DNA of 64,000 nucleotides, from positions 1 to 64,000 of the forward strand of contig JAGVKB010000015.1 of NCBI GenBank assembly GCA_020050835.1, given 5' to 3'. The stretch is from Candidatus Obscuribacterales bacterium. Lineage in GTDB: Bacteria; Cyanobacteriota; Vampirovibrionia; Obscuribacterales; Obscuribacteraceae. The position numbers and the translations under genes are program-made. This document shows, piece after piece, positions 15,338 to 23,024 of the stretch; the stretch's first letter is position 1; every line of letters starts with the position of its first letter. The notes under the pieces are model-generated. The model made no database searches and was not told the origin of the DNA. It worked only from the letters and a program-made list of their open reading frames with translations.

Positions 15338-16495
15338 ATGAGTAAAGGTAGATTGATTATCTCCAGCGGCATGACAGCTGCAATTATTCTGGCTGGAGCC
15401 ACCGCTATTAAAAGTCTGGGTCAGAAGCCGACTGGGTCAGCCAGCGGGCGATCCGAAATCGACTGGCAGATGTTCAGGCATAATTCAGCGCGGACAAGCG
15501 CAGTCACTCTCGATATCCCCTTTTCTTTGCAGGGCAAGCTTCTCTGGATGTTTCCAGCGGAAGGGCAGATTGACTCATCTCCGTCCATATATAAGGGGGT
15601 GATATATGTTGGGTCTGATGATGGATATCTCTATGCCGTGGCGGAGCGGAGCGGAAAGATGCTCTGGCGGGCTGAGCTGGGCGACAAGGTGAAGTCATCC
15701 CCCCTGATCGATAAAGGCACTGTTTATGTAGGTTGTGAGAACGGCAAGCTCTTTGCGCTCGACGGTGCTACAGGCAAAGTACTCTGGTCGTTCAAGGCTG
15801 AAGACCGCCTGTCGTCGTCGCCGGCCATATCCGGCGGATTGGTTTTTGTAGGTTGCTGGGATGGTTGCGTATATGCGCTTGACACCAAATCCGGTAGCTT
15901 ATCCTGGAAGTTTCAGGGCGAAGGTCGTATTACTTCATCGCCGGCGGTTGCGCAAGACACTCTGTTTGTTACTGCGCATGGCGGTTATCTCTACGCAATT
16001 ACCCCGGCTGACGGCAAGCTCATCTGGAAGTTCAAAACCGGCAATAAAGTTTACTCCTCGCCGATGGTAATGAACGGGGTAGTCTATTTTGGAAGCTGGG
16101 ACAAGAACTTCTATGCAGTCGATGCAATTACCGGTAAGACTAAGTGGAAATTCACTGGTCCTGAGACTTTCAGCATCTCGGCGGCGGGAGCAAACGGTCG
16201 TATCTTTGCCGGTAATGATGATCTGAAAATGTATTGTCTCGATGCTGAAACTGGGAAGTTTCTCTGGAAAACCATGCTGAACAGCCCGGTGCCGTTGTTG
16301 TCCTCTTCTCCGGCTGTTGCAGGCGATTTACTGTTCGTGGGTAGCTCCGATGGCAATCTTTATGAGTTGCAGACAAGAAATGGCGCTATTAAATGGAAGT
16401 ACAAAACACAGCGACCGATCATTAGTTCACCGGCTGTCTCAAGCATCGGTGTTTGTGTCGGAAGCCAGGACGGCAATCTTTATCTATTGAATTAA
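15338..16495 (+). CDS. PQQ-like beta-propeller repeat protein, membrane-anchored or secreted
   Basis: A 385-residue protein with an N-terminal hydrophobic segment (about 6-25) and then seven or so repeats of about 40 residues. Each repeat has the pattern SSP-x-hydrophobic-G-VYVGS-D-G-LYA-D-x-x-TG-K-LW-F, typical of PQQ-type propellers such as BamB. The last repeat ends DGNLYLLN. There is no enzyme-specific cofactor or calcium signature of an alcohol dehydrogenase, so a binding/scaffold role is more likely. BamB-like function in outer-membrane assembly is possible, but a canonical lipobox is not seen. The ATG at 15338 is preferred over a TTG at 15263, because the promoter lies between them. 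Confidence 0.88.
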   Translation: MSKGRLIISSGMTAAIILAGATAIKSLGQKPTGSASGRSEIDWQMFRHNSARTSAVTLDIPFSLQGKLLWMFPAEGQIDSSPSIYKGVIYVGSDDGYLYAVAERSGKMLWRAELGDKVKSSPLIDKGTVYVGCENGKLFALDGATGKVLWSFKAEDRLSSSPAISGGLVFVGCWDGCVYALDTKSGSLSWKFQGEGRITSSPAVAQDTLFVTAHGGYLYAITPADGKLIWKFKTGNKVYSSPMVMNGVVYFGSWDKNFYAVDAITGKTKWKFTGPETFSISAAGANGRIFAGNDDLKMYCLDAETGKFLWKTMLNSPVPLLSSSPAVAGDLLFVGSSDGNLYELQTRNGAIKWKYKTQRPIISSPAVSSIGVCVGSQDGNLYLLN

Positions 16496-16741
16496 GCAGT
16501 TCGTACAGCTGAGCGCAGTTGTGTCGCCTTGACATCCGGGTGCTGCGAACTGTCTTTGCGAGCGGTTGATATCCATATAAGCATGGCCGTAAGCTGGTGG
16601 GGAGTTTGCTGATTCTCCTCTAACGGTTGGTGCACAGCCGAATTTACTTTCCGTTTCGTATCTCACTTCCAAACCACTGGAATGCCTGCCGGCGTTCTAA
16701 GTGGAAAACCGGCTCGATTAACGAGCGATTGAGAGGGAGCT

Positions 16742-17335
16742 GTGAAGGAAAAACTGAAAAGCTTGATTGCGCGTGTAGCGCAATTCTGTATCTTCGTTAT
16801 TGCAGCTTTGGCCGGCCAGCGCGATCGCCACATCGCCGATAGCGTGACCGCCAACATTTCTGGCAACGGTAATGCCGGCAATCGATTCGACGATACCTAT
16901 GACAGGATAGTCAAGGCATTGCCAGACGGGACGCCGGTAAAGTATGACGACTTCCGCAAAAAGGTCGGCACGGATGTGACCGACCTTTTGCCCTGGGCCA
17001 CGCCGGACACCATTACCAGGCATGGCAATCACATCGTCCTCGACTCACCGTCGGCCGGCACTCAACAGCTCGGCAACGGAGTTGAGTTGAAGACCGACAA
17101 GAAAGTGGAGTTCGACGTCAACAAGGCCAATGGCCTTTTGACCTTAACTGGAATCAAGGGCATTAAGGTGAGCATCAGCGGGGCGGCCGCTCTGGACTTG
17201 CGAGAGCTTACGCTCGCGCGTGACGGCAATGGCAACATTGTTGTCAGCGGCAAGTTGCTGCTCTCTCGCTTCTTGCCTTACCTCCCGTTCAAGGTCACGC
17301 TTGGGCCTGACGGACAGCCTGTTCAGGGCAAGTAA
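16742..17335 (+). CDS. Secreted hypothetical protein
   Basis: Not recognised. The N-terminus is a likely signal peptide: MKEKLKSLIARVAQFCIFVI then AALAGQ, with possible cleavage after ALA (about residue 24). The mature part of about 170 residues has a charged helix-rich first half (FDDTYDRIVKALPDGT, YDDFRKKVGTDVTD) and a beta-rich second half with alternating strands (VEFDVNKANGLLTLTGIKGIKVSI, LDLRELTLARDGNGNIVVSG), ending in a Pro-rich FLPYLPFKVTLGPDGQP. The GTG start at 16742 is preceded by GAGAGGGAG. It probably acts in the periplasm. Two more rightward genes follow, with a shared terminator at 18343-18391. Confidence 0.65.
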   Translation: MKEKLKSLIARVAQFCIFVIAALAGQRDRHIADSVTANISGNGNAGNRFDDTYDRIVKALPDGTPVKYDDFRKKVGTDVTDLLPWATPDTITRHGNHIVLDSPSAGTQQLGNGVELKTDKKVEFDVNKANGLLTLTGIKGIKVSISGAAALDLRELTLARDGNGNIVVSGKLLLSRFLPYLPFKVTLGPDGQPVQGK

Positions 17336-17451
17336 GGGCAGGAGTAAAGCGCCGATGCTCTTCGGCAGGCAAAGACCAACAACAATTCAGCGGCGGCAGG
17401 ACTGGCTCTTGTCGCTGCTGGGTGTCCGCACCCAATCAGGAGAAACTTAAT

Positions 17452-17730
17452 ATGGATTGGCGCACTGCGCGGCTTTATGCCGCTGCCATGAGTTGGCCTG
17501 TCATTCTGGTCAGTGCATGGCTGGGAAATCATTTTGGCGGAGCTGTCGGAATGTTCATCGGTACATTCGTCGGCATCGCCGCTTACTTCCTCGGGATCTG
17601 GCGAGCGATGCCGAAAGATGATCCGCCACCCGCGCAAGGTGGCAAGGACGATTCCAAAGAGGGCGAAAATCGCCCTGTAAAACGACGCGAGGATCCGCCC
17701 TGGGACGATGACCAGGATCAGGTATCCTAG
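17452..17730 (+). CDS. Small two-helix membrane protein with charged tail
   Basis: A 92-residue protein. Residues 8-50 hold two hydrophobic stretches, YAAAMSWPVILVSAWLGNHF and GAVGMFIGTFVGIAAYFLGIW, joined by a short glycine turn, which is reminiscent of AtpI-like or glycine-zipper membrane hairpins. The remaining 40 residues are highly charged and proline-containing (KDDPPPAQGGK, PPWDDDQDQ) and probably cytoplasmic. An AGGAG site is placed eight bases before the ATG at 17452; the upstream TTG-type extension is not needed. It lies 13 bases before the OGFr gene, so the two are probably co-translated. Resemblance to AtpI is weak and no ATP-synthase genes are nearby. Confidence 0.7.
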   Translation: MDWRTARLYAAAMSWPVILVSAWLGNHFGGAVGMFIGTFVGIAAYFLGIWRAMPKDDPPPAQGGKDDSKEGENRPVKRREDPPWDDDQDQVS

Positions 17731-17743
17731 CAAGGGGTAAATC

Positions 17744-18280
17744 ATGAACACTCAACTGATCGACTTCTATCGCGGCACCGGCGCCGACGCTGCCGGCCGT
17801 ACCATCGACCAGATCTGGGCTTTCGACCACAATCAATTGGAGAAAGTCCACGACTATATTCAATGGCTCTTTCCGCTTTCAACGGCGAGCAGATACAATC
17901 CGCAGGCTCCGCTTCTGGACCCCGAAACCATCAAGGTGTTCACCGAGGATGCCGATCTGAAGGCGCGATTGCTCAAGTCGTTGCATCTCATGCTCGACTT
18001 CTACGGTTTGGCGCTGAGCACAAGCAGCACCAACCGACCGCAGATCGACAAGGCTGTCAATTACGCAGCTCGCAAGTCCAACTGGCAAGATGCGTTGCCG
18101 GGATTCCTCAACCACAATCTTCTGCGTCTCAGCCGAATCTTGGAGGCTCTGTCCGTGCTCGGCTGCCCCGATTACAGCGCCGCGCTCTTCAACTGTTTGC
18201 AGAGCGTACAGACTGAGGAGCCGTTCAAGATCCCGACCCAGACGCTCAAGTTCTGGCAGCGAGCCACCGGCGCTCAATAG
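17744..18280 (+). CDS. Opioid growth factor receptor (OGFr) conserved-region protein
   Basis: A 178-residue soluble protein that matches the OGFr N-terminal conserved domain over nearly its whole length. The key run is a short N-terminus with FYRGTGADAAGRTIDQIW, a ten-residue gap, then LEKVHDYIQWLFPL and a downstream helix-rich part with FTEDADLKARLLKSLHLMLDFYGL. The D-x-x-GRT and HDYIQWLFP motifs are the hallmarks of this family, which is known mainly from animals but also has bacterial members of unknown function. There is no signal peptide. AAGGGG precedes the ATG. The gene is the last of a rightward three-gene group ended by a terminator at 18343-18391. Confidence 0.85.
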   Translation: MNTQLIDFYRGTGADAAGRTIDQIWAFDHNQLEKVHDYIQWLFPLSTASRYNPQAPLLDPETIKVFTEDADLKARLLKSLHLMLDFYGLALSTSSTNRPQIDKAVNYAARKSNWQDALPGFLNHNLLRLSRILEALSVLGCPDYSAALFNCLQSVQTEEPFKIPTQTLKFWQRATGAQ

Positions 18281-18342
18281 ACTCAGCTTCGTCGTCGGCC
18301 TCTGTCACCGCGGTTCTCCGCAACCGGTCGAAACCGTTCCTT

Positions 18343-18391
18343 AAGAGCAAAGATTGGCTGTCAAAACCAGCGCTCTCTTTGCTCTTTTTTT
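18343..18391 (+). terminator. Rho-independent terminator after the OGFr gene
   Basis: AAGAGCAAAGA (18343-18353) pairs with TCTTTGCTCTT (18376-18386), running into a run of seven T. It lies about 60 bases after the stop. Confidence 0.8.
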
Positions 18392-18477
18392 GCATTTAGC
18401 TACCCGGGTGTATAGTAGGGGCGATGCCATGCGTCGCCCGCAACTGCCGAGCATCGCTTGCCTACTCTTCGCCAGGA

Positions 18478-19182
18478 CTATCGACGCACGCCGAAGCGAG
18501 ATCCAAGCGGCATCAGTCCATTGCGCAGACCGCCATTTGGAATGCATTGACCGAGCGATTGAAATAGACCGATCGCTTCCGGCGACATGATTGTTTTGGC
18601 GGCCAACTCCAGCATCGATCCAGCGCCAGCTGCTGTTGTGCCCAATCCGTTCTGTCCAGGCATTTCAGAGAAACTCGCTCCGGTGGTGGCGCTTGTTCCG
18701 GCTGGCACCGTCCACTCAGAGATGCCATCCTCCAGAGTCAAATTTCTCTTGGTGGCGAGCCTTGGCGGACTGCTGTAAGCACCTGAAGAAGCTGATTTCG
18801 CCTGGGGAGTCAACCATTCCGACTGGCCTGCGTAGCCGGCGGTGACCGGACCGGACTGCATGGCGTGGCTGTTGGGTGAAGTACTTGGACCGATCCAATC
18901 TGATTGACCGCTGCTTGCTGTCCTTGCCTCGGCCGGTGAAATCCATTGCGATTGCAATGGTGCTGCCGCGGCCGAAGTTGTAACGATCGTGCTTTCGCTT
19001 GGATTGATCCAGCCCGATAGCCCTGGAGACGCTGCGGCTGAGACGGCGGATGATTCTGGTGGCGGAATCCAATCCGACATCCCGGTGTTTTCTTGAGCTA
19101 ACGCAGACTGGCAGCTGGTTTGCTGCAGAAGCAAGAGACCTAGCCCAGAAATTATGATGAAAGCTTTGTTCGATTTTCGCAT
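18478..19182 (-). CDS. Secreted protein with six degenerate S-x-W-x-x-P repeats
   Basis: Not a recognised family. Residues 1-30 form a signal peptide (KAFIIISGLGLLLL core; SALA-Q cleavage site near 29). The mature part contains six short tryptophan units at Trp38, 58, 80, 96, 123 and 157: SDWIPP, SGWINP, SQWISP, SDWIGP, SEWLTP and SEWTVP. They are spaced 16 to 34 residues apart by Ser/Ala/Thr-rich linkers. The last 60 residues are helix-prone and end in a basic FGVRR. This repeat with one aromatic per unit suggests a ligand-binding or surface-attachment role, which is inference. The TonB-C-like gene lies 17 bases upstream in the same direction, so they are probably one operon. Confidence 0.7.
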   Translation of the reverse strand: MRKSNKAFIIISGLGLLLLQQTSCQSALAQENTGMSDWIPPPESSAVSAAASPGLSGWINPSESTIVTTSAAAAPLQSQWISPAEARTASSGQSDWIGPSTSPNSHAMQSGPVTAGYAGQSEWLTPQAKSASSGAYSSPPRLATKRNLTLEDGISEWTVPAGTSATTGASFSEMPGQNGLGTTAAGAGSMLELAAKTIMSPEAIGLFQSLGQCIPNGGLRNGLMPLGSRFGVRR

Positions 19183-19199
19183 GACTGTTTCTAACTCAG

Positions 19200-19934
19200 T
19201 TACTGAGAGCGCAGCAATTCTGCGTCGCCCACCGTGTGACGAAATCCCTCCCGACCGTAGTTTTGAAGGAAGACGCCTTGTTTAGAGACGATTGTGCGAC
19301 GCGAGCCATTTGGAAACTTGAGCAATGTTTCATCGCCGTGGACTGATTTGAGAACTGTCAAGACAAGCAGATTGAAGAACATATTTGAGCTCTTCTGCTC
19401 CACTTGTACGTTACCAATCTGGCCCGTGCTGGTCACTACATAGTTCACCCGGCATTGAAGCGGTGGTGAGAATTTAAAGGCTGATTTTGCGATTACATTG
19501 AATCGGGCAAAGATCTCTTCGGCTACGCGCCGGTGCCAACTATCCCAGGCTAGTTGCATCTCTGCGCTCTGGTCAGGATCATCTGTAGATTGCGATGCAG
19601 TCTCGGCTACCCCTTCGAATTGCGGCGTGGCCGCCTCGGAATCCGGTAGTGCCAGCTCTTCTCCATTTGGCCAGCCTCGCTCTTGGGAAGCAACAGGAGG
19701 GCTAGCGGTTAGCTTTGGCGGCGGATTGTCACCGGATTCGGTATCATCACTGCTAAATGGATCTTCGACTTTTGGGGCTCCGTGAGACTGCGCTGGAGAC
19801 CGCTCTTTGGTGGTGTTCAGCTGATGCTTCGACTCGACCTTGCCGGTGAGATACCCGCAATGGGCCGGCAGGCTGAATTGAACAGATAAAGTAAAAGTAG
19901 CTGCAGTTGCAGCCGCAAGCGAGGTTAACTTCAT
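19200..19934 (-). CDS. TonB C-terminal-domain-like secreted protein
   Basis: A 244-residue protein with a signal peptide (about 1-27, ending PAHCG), a Pro/Ser/Glu-rich linker (about 35-120), and a C-terminal domain resembling TonB/TolA C-termini. That domain begins WDSWHRRVAEEIFARFNVIAK, continues FSPPLQCRVNYVVTSTGQIGNVQVEQKSSN with the Gly-x-Ile/Val turn, and ends with a FN-LVLTVLKSV helix and a LKFPNGSRR strand. It lacks the usual long N-terminal transmembrane anchor, so it may be a soluble adaptor and not an energy transducer. No ExbB/ExbD genes are present. The ribosome site is weak. The W-repeat gene follows. Confidence 0.75.
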   Translation of the reverse strand: MKLTSLAAATAATFTLSVQFSLPAHCGYLTGKVESKHQLNTTKERSPAQSHGAPKVEDPFSSDDTESGDNPPPKLTASPPVASQERGWPNGEELALPDSEAATPQFEGVAETASQSTDDPDQSAEMQLAWDSWHRRVAEEIFARFNVIAKSAFKFSPPLQCRVNYVVTSTGQIGNVQVEQKSSNMFFNLLVLTVLKSVHGDETLLKFPNGSRRTIVSKQGVFLQNYGREGFRHTVGDAELLRSQ

Positions 19935-20123
19935 GTGATTTGGGGGGGAGAGTTGCTAATGGCGGCAGTGTAATAAAAAATTGTGACTTAACCGTGAAGG
20001 ATTTGTGACAAAAACCTTGAAAACCGTAAAGAACAACTAATTCTCGACGTTTTGAGTATACGGTGCGGTATAGTGGTAAAAGATTTTTGAAATGCAGGAA
20101 AATCAATCCTTTTGTTTTTAAGG

Positions 20124-20167
20124 ACCGGTGGTATTGCAAACTCTAGGTTGCAATACCACCGGTTTTG
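20124..20167 (+). terminator. Perfect 16-bp hairpin with short T-run
   Basis: Arms ACCGGTGGTATTGCAA (20124-20139) and its exact complement (20148-20163) flank an eight-base loop and are followed by TTTTG on the plus strand. No rightward gene ends here, which leaves either a small RNA read from about 20050 or terminator use by the leftward gene ending at 20214. Confidence 0.5.
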
Positions 20168-20213
20168 TAGATCCCTGAATGACGGAGCGCTGGCTTAAGC
20201 GAAGCGCTGCCGC

Positions 20214-20873
20214 TTACTTTCGGTCGATTCGCAAATCAGGACAGATCGGGCAGCGCGGTGTCGAGCAGCGAAGACCTTCTTCGAGATGCTTTCTCGCCTG
20301 AGGCGTACAGAGTATTTTGAGCTCTTTGAGATCTCCGATGCCGCCGTGTTGCGCATATCGCTCTTCGAGTCGACAGTGAATAATCGACCCCGTGCCGATC
20401 AGATTCAGCGATTCCTGAGTTAGCCGGTTGGAGCCGATCGGGATAGAGACTCTTTCAACGAGGAGCTCGGCTGCCTTCTCGAGCACCATTCGTGTCATCC
20501 CGCAGACGACCGGCAGTGCGAAGTCTTTGTATTTACCCAGTCCGACCAAGAAAATGTAACGCGGTCGAGCCGGGTTCAATCCCTCTTTGTCCAGATCGAG
20601 CAAGAGGCTCGAACCACGGACACCGCGAAAACCGGCTTGTTCCTTTGCCTTTGCGATGGCCCCGCCGAGATGTTCGTCGAGCAGCTTGACGTATCCGCCT
20701 GCTCGAGTCCCTTCCGTCTGAGTCAAAACCAGCATGTCGGTGTCGAAAAACTCCGGCACCAACTTTGCCTTTCGTCCTAAAACCGGTGCGGTGGTAATCT
20801 CCGGTAGTGGGCAGCAGAGCGGAGCCTTCGGCGGAAAGCCGACAATCGGCAATCCTTTGAAATCATTGTTCAT
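20214..20873 (-). CDS. Stand-alone leucyl-aminopeptidase (M17) N-terminal-like domain protein
   Basis: A 219-residue protein with the pattern of the macro-like N-terminal domain of M17 leucyl aminopeptidases: DMLVLTQTEGTRAGGYVKLLDEHLGGAIAKAKEQAGFRGVRGSS (about 46-90), then the strand RYIFLVGLGKYKDF (about 105-118) and a following helix. The catalytic domain with its two-metal site is absent, so no peptidase activity is expected. The C-terminus has Cys residues (CSTPRCPIC) that could bind a metal. It could bind a nucleotide or regulate a peptidase. AGGAGG lies seven bases before the ATG. It reads in the same direction as the gene at 21006-21584. Confidence 0.7.
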   Translation of the reverse strand: MNNDFKGLPIVGFPPKAPLCCPLPEITTAPVLGRKAKLVPEFFDTDMLVLTQTEGTRAGGYVKLLDEHLGGAIAKAKEQAGFRGVRGSSLLLDLDKEGLNPARPRYIFLVGLGKYKDFALPVVCGMTRMVLEKAAELLVERVSIPIGSNRLTQESLNLIGTGSIIHCRLEERYAQHGGIGDLKELKILCTPQARKHLEEGLRCSTPRCPICPDLRIDRK

Positions 20874-20948
20874 GGCAAACCTCCTGGTTGGTTGAAGCTT
20901 GGTTGCGTTGGTTAGATCAAGTCAGCGGTTTGTTGTCCGCCTAAGCCA

Positions 20949-20982
20949 AGTGGGCCCTGATTCTTCCGAGTCGGGGCCCACT
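20949..20982 (-). other. Intercistronic hairpin
   Basis: Perfect arms AGTGGGCCC (20949-20957) and GGGCCCACT (20974-20982) lie in the 132-base gap between two leftward genes. It has no U-run on either strand. Confidence 0.45.
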
Positions 20983-21005
20983 GAGGGCAGACAGACTAGT
21001 CGGTC

Positions 21006-21584
21006 TTAGGCTTGGGCAGTGTTCTTTTCGCAGGCCTCGCCGGCGGCGTTGTAAATCCATTCCAGAGCGAGATCGCAGATGGCGTTGATCTGCATGGCGA
21101 ATGCAGTAAATTGACTTGTCTCTGCGCTGTAACAGCAGGTGTTCGCGCGGGCAAACAGTTTGTCGGGTTCGGCCGCTGGTTTGTCGGCGATGCTGGTCTC
21201 TTCCGGTTTGGCGTGGCAGTCTTCCAGAGCGTTGCGCAGCCGGAGTTTGGCCCGCAACACTGCCGAGCCATTGAACCGTGCCGCTTCCTCCTTGATGTGC
21301 TTGACGTTCTTCTGGAAAGTCTTGATGCGGTCCATCACTTGGTCGGGGGGCAGTTTCTTGGCTTCGGTGGACAGAAGTTCGGCCGATTTCAGCAGATCGT
21401 GCAGCTCAGCGACAATGTAAGTAACTTCGGCGGTGTTCTCGACTCCGAAGGAATGCTCTCGGTCGAGCATCTTCAGCGCTCCGAGCTGTTCATCGAGAGC
21501 GGCAAGTTGCCATTGAAGCGCAGACTTGCGCAGCTGCTGCGAAGTAGGTTGATGGTTGCCAAACGGTTGATCGTTGTGAGACAT
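21006..21584 (-). CDS. Hypothetical helical protein
   Basis: Not recognised. A 192-residue, mostly alpha-helical protein with heptad-like runs (LQWQLAALDEQLGALKMLDREH; DQVMDRIKTFQKNVKHIKEEAARF; LRAKLRLRNALEDC). It has no signal peptide or membrane segment. Two adjacent cysteines occur at NTCCYSAETSQF and two more single ones elsewhere. AAAGGAGC lies eight bases before the ATG. It precedes the M17-N-like gene and could form a unit with it; the two share no clear motif. A cytosolic scaffolding role is only a guess. Confidence 0.65.
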   Translation of the reverse strand: MSHNDQPFGNHQPTSQQLRKSALQWQLAALDEQLGALKMLDREHSFGVENTAEVTYIVAELHDLLKSAELLSTEAKKLPPDQVMDRIKTFQKNVKHIKEEAARFNGSAVLRAKLRLRNALEDCHAKPEETSIADKPAAEPDKLFARANTCCYSAETSQFTAFAMQINAICDLALEWIYNAAGEACEKNTAQA

Positions 21585-22220
21585 GGTAGCGCTCCTTTAC
21601 TTTTGTTTTGCGCAGATAGTAATAAGATCGGCTCGCCTGGTGGCGTTGATTGAAGCTTGGAGATTGATTGCGGGTGAAACAGCTTGAACAAGACCCTCCT
21701 TTGAAGAAATGGATTTGACGATGAGTGGATTCAAACTACTGGCTCGAGCGCTCCGTATTCAACTGCTACCAACGCGAGATCGGCTCGCGAACAGCAGCTG
21801 CTGCTCAGGCGATCAGTCAAAGGGATGATCTGTTTGCCAGGCAATGTTGTGAATGACGCCAATGTTTGTGGGGTGGCTTGTCGACCGTTAATGCAGATCA
21901 GGCTCTGGCTGGTTATCTTTAGCAAGGAGGAGCTGCTAGCGACTGAGCCGTCTTCCAACTACTTGAGCTGTCAATCGGCGGTAAATCGCCACTGGCCGAT
22001 TGCCAGCAGATAACTGTCCTAGCTCCGAGATCAGCCCTTCGGTTGATTTTCTCTTTTAGAGCGGCTGCGAGTGCCATGTTGTCGAGACTTTGACCATGGC
22101 CGCTAAGGTAGGCGCCGGCAGTTAAGCAATGCCGAATTGGGAAAGTACTTGCTACTCGGTGCCTGATAGCCGGGAAACATCAATATCTGGTGACCAGGCA
22201 GAAGACAGGCCCGGCGTTAA
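21585..22220. other. Gene-free spacer
   Basis: 636 bases between the helical-protein gene and the M23 peptidase gene, both leftward. Several short frames appear (for example a leftward one at 21731-21958), but none has a ribosome site or recognisable protein. No tRNA, repeat array or clear terminator was seen. Confidence 0.4.
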
Positions 22221-22958
22221 CTACAAAGGAATCTCCGCATCCGGAGCGGCCGGTGGCGGTGCTTCTTCGCCCTTGAGAGAAGCTTCTTCCTTTTCCGGCT
22301 TCTTGCTGGTTTCGATCTCCTTTTCGTCCTCACCAGGAAGAGCGGTTTTTTGCGGAGCCTTCTTGAAGCTCTCGAGGTTCTTCGCAACCGCTTGCTTTCC
22401 TTGAGCGCTTCTTAAGGCCGCCATGTATTGCGGCACTTGCAGCAAGAACGCCATCGGGTCGATATATTGGTTCGTATCTTCTTTGATGACGGTGTAGTGA
22501 ACGTGCACCCCGGTCGAGCGGCCGGTCGAACCGGCATACCCAATTACTCTTCCTCGCTGTACCCACATGCCGGGCTGCACGCTGTAACCATTCAAGTGAC
22601 CGCAGATTACGCGAACATTCGGGTAAGGGCAATAGACTTCCACCGCTACCCCCATATTGCCGCGCCAACCCACGCGCGTCACCATGCCTGGCAAGAGGCA
22701 ATACACCTTGTCGTTGAGATTGGCTGCCAGATCGACGCCATTGTGAAAGTCACCGCGTCCGGTCACCGGGTGGACACGAAAGCCGGCTTTCGAAGTGACT
22801 ACTCCCATACCGACTGGTGTGTACAGAATGTCGTCGCGCATAGGCGATACCAGGACGGTCGGCACATAATAGCCTTGAAAGTAGTAAGCAAGGCTGGGAG
22901 CGGCCAATATGATCGCTGCAATCAACGCTGTGAGTGTGAATTTGCCAGCCCGCTTCAT
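22221..22958 (-). CDS. M23-family (LytM/lysostaphin-type) murein endopeptidase
   Basis: A 245-residue protein with an N-terminal signal or anchor (1-25) and one M23 domain. The zinc ligands are visible: His72 and Asp76 (FHNGVDLAA), the mid-domain His121 (ICGHLNGYSV), and His152-x-His154 (GVHVHYTV). The domain cleaves peptide crossbridges in peptidoglycan and the four motifs are intact, so it should be active. The C-terminal tail from about 190 is Lys/Glu/Pro-rich (KKPEKEEASLKGEEAPPPAAP), probably a flexible extension. It lies 66 bases after gatB in the same direction and may share its transcript. It acts in the periplasm or at the cell surface. Confidence 0.93.
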   Translation of the reverse strand: MKRAGKFTLTALIAAIILAAPSLAYYFQGYYVPTVLVSPMRDDILYTPVGMGVVTSKAGFRVHPVTGRGDFHNGVDLAANLNDKVYCLLPGMVTRVGWRGNMGVAVEVYCPYPNVRVICGHLNGYSVQPGMWVQRGRVIGYAGSTGRSTGVHVHYTVIKEDTNQYIDPMAFLLQVPQYMAALRSAQGKQAVAKNLESFKKAPQKTALPGEDEKEIETSKKPEKEEASLKGEEAPPPAAPDAEIPL

Positions 22959-23024
22959 CCGATTCTACAGCTCGGTTTCCTACTCCATTTCTTACCACGA
23001 GTGAAAGAGAAGTATGTTAAGTGC

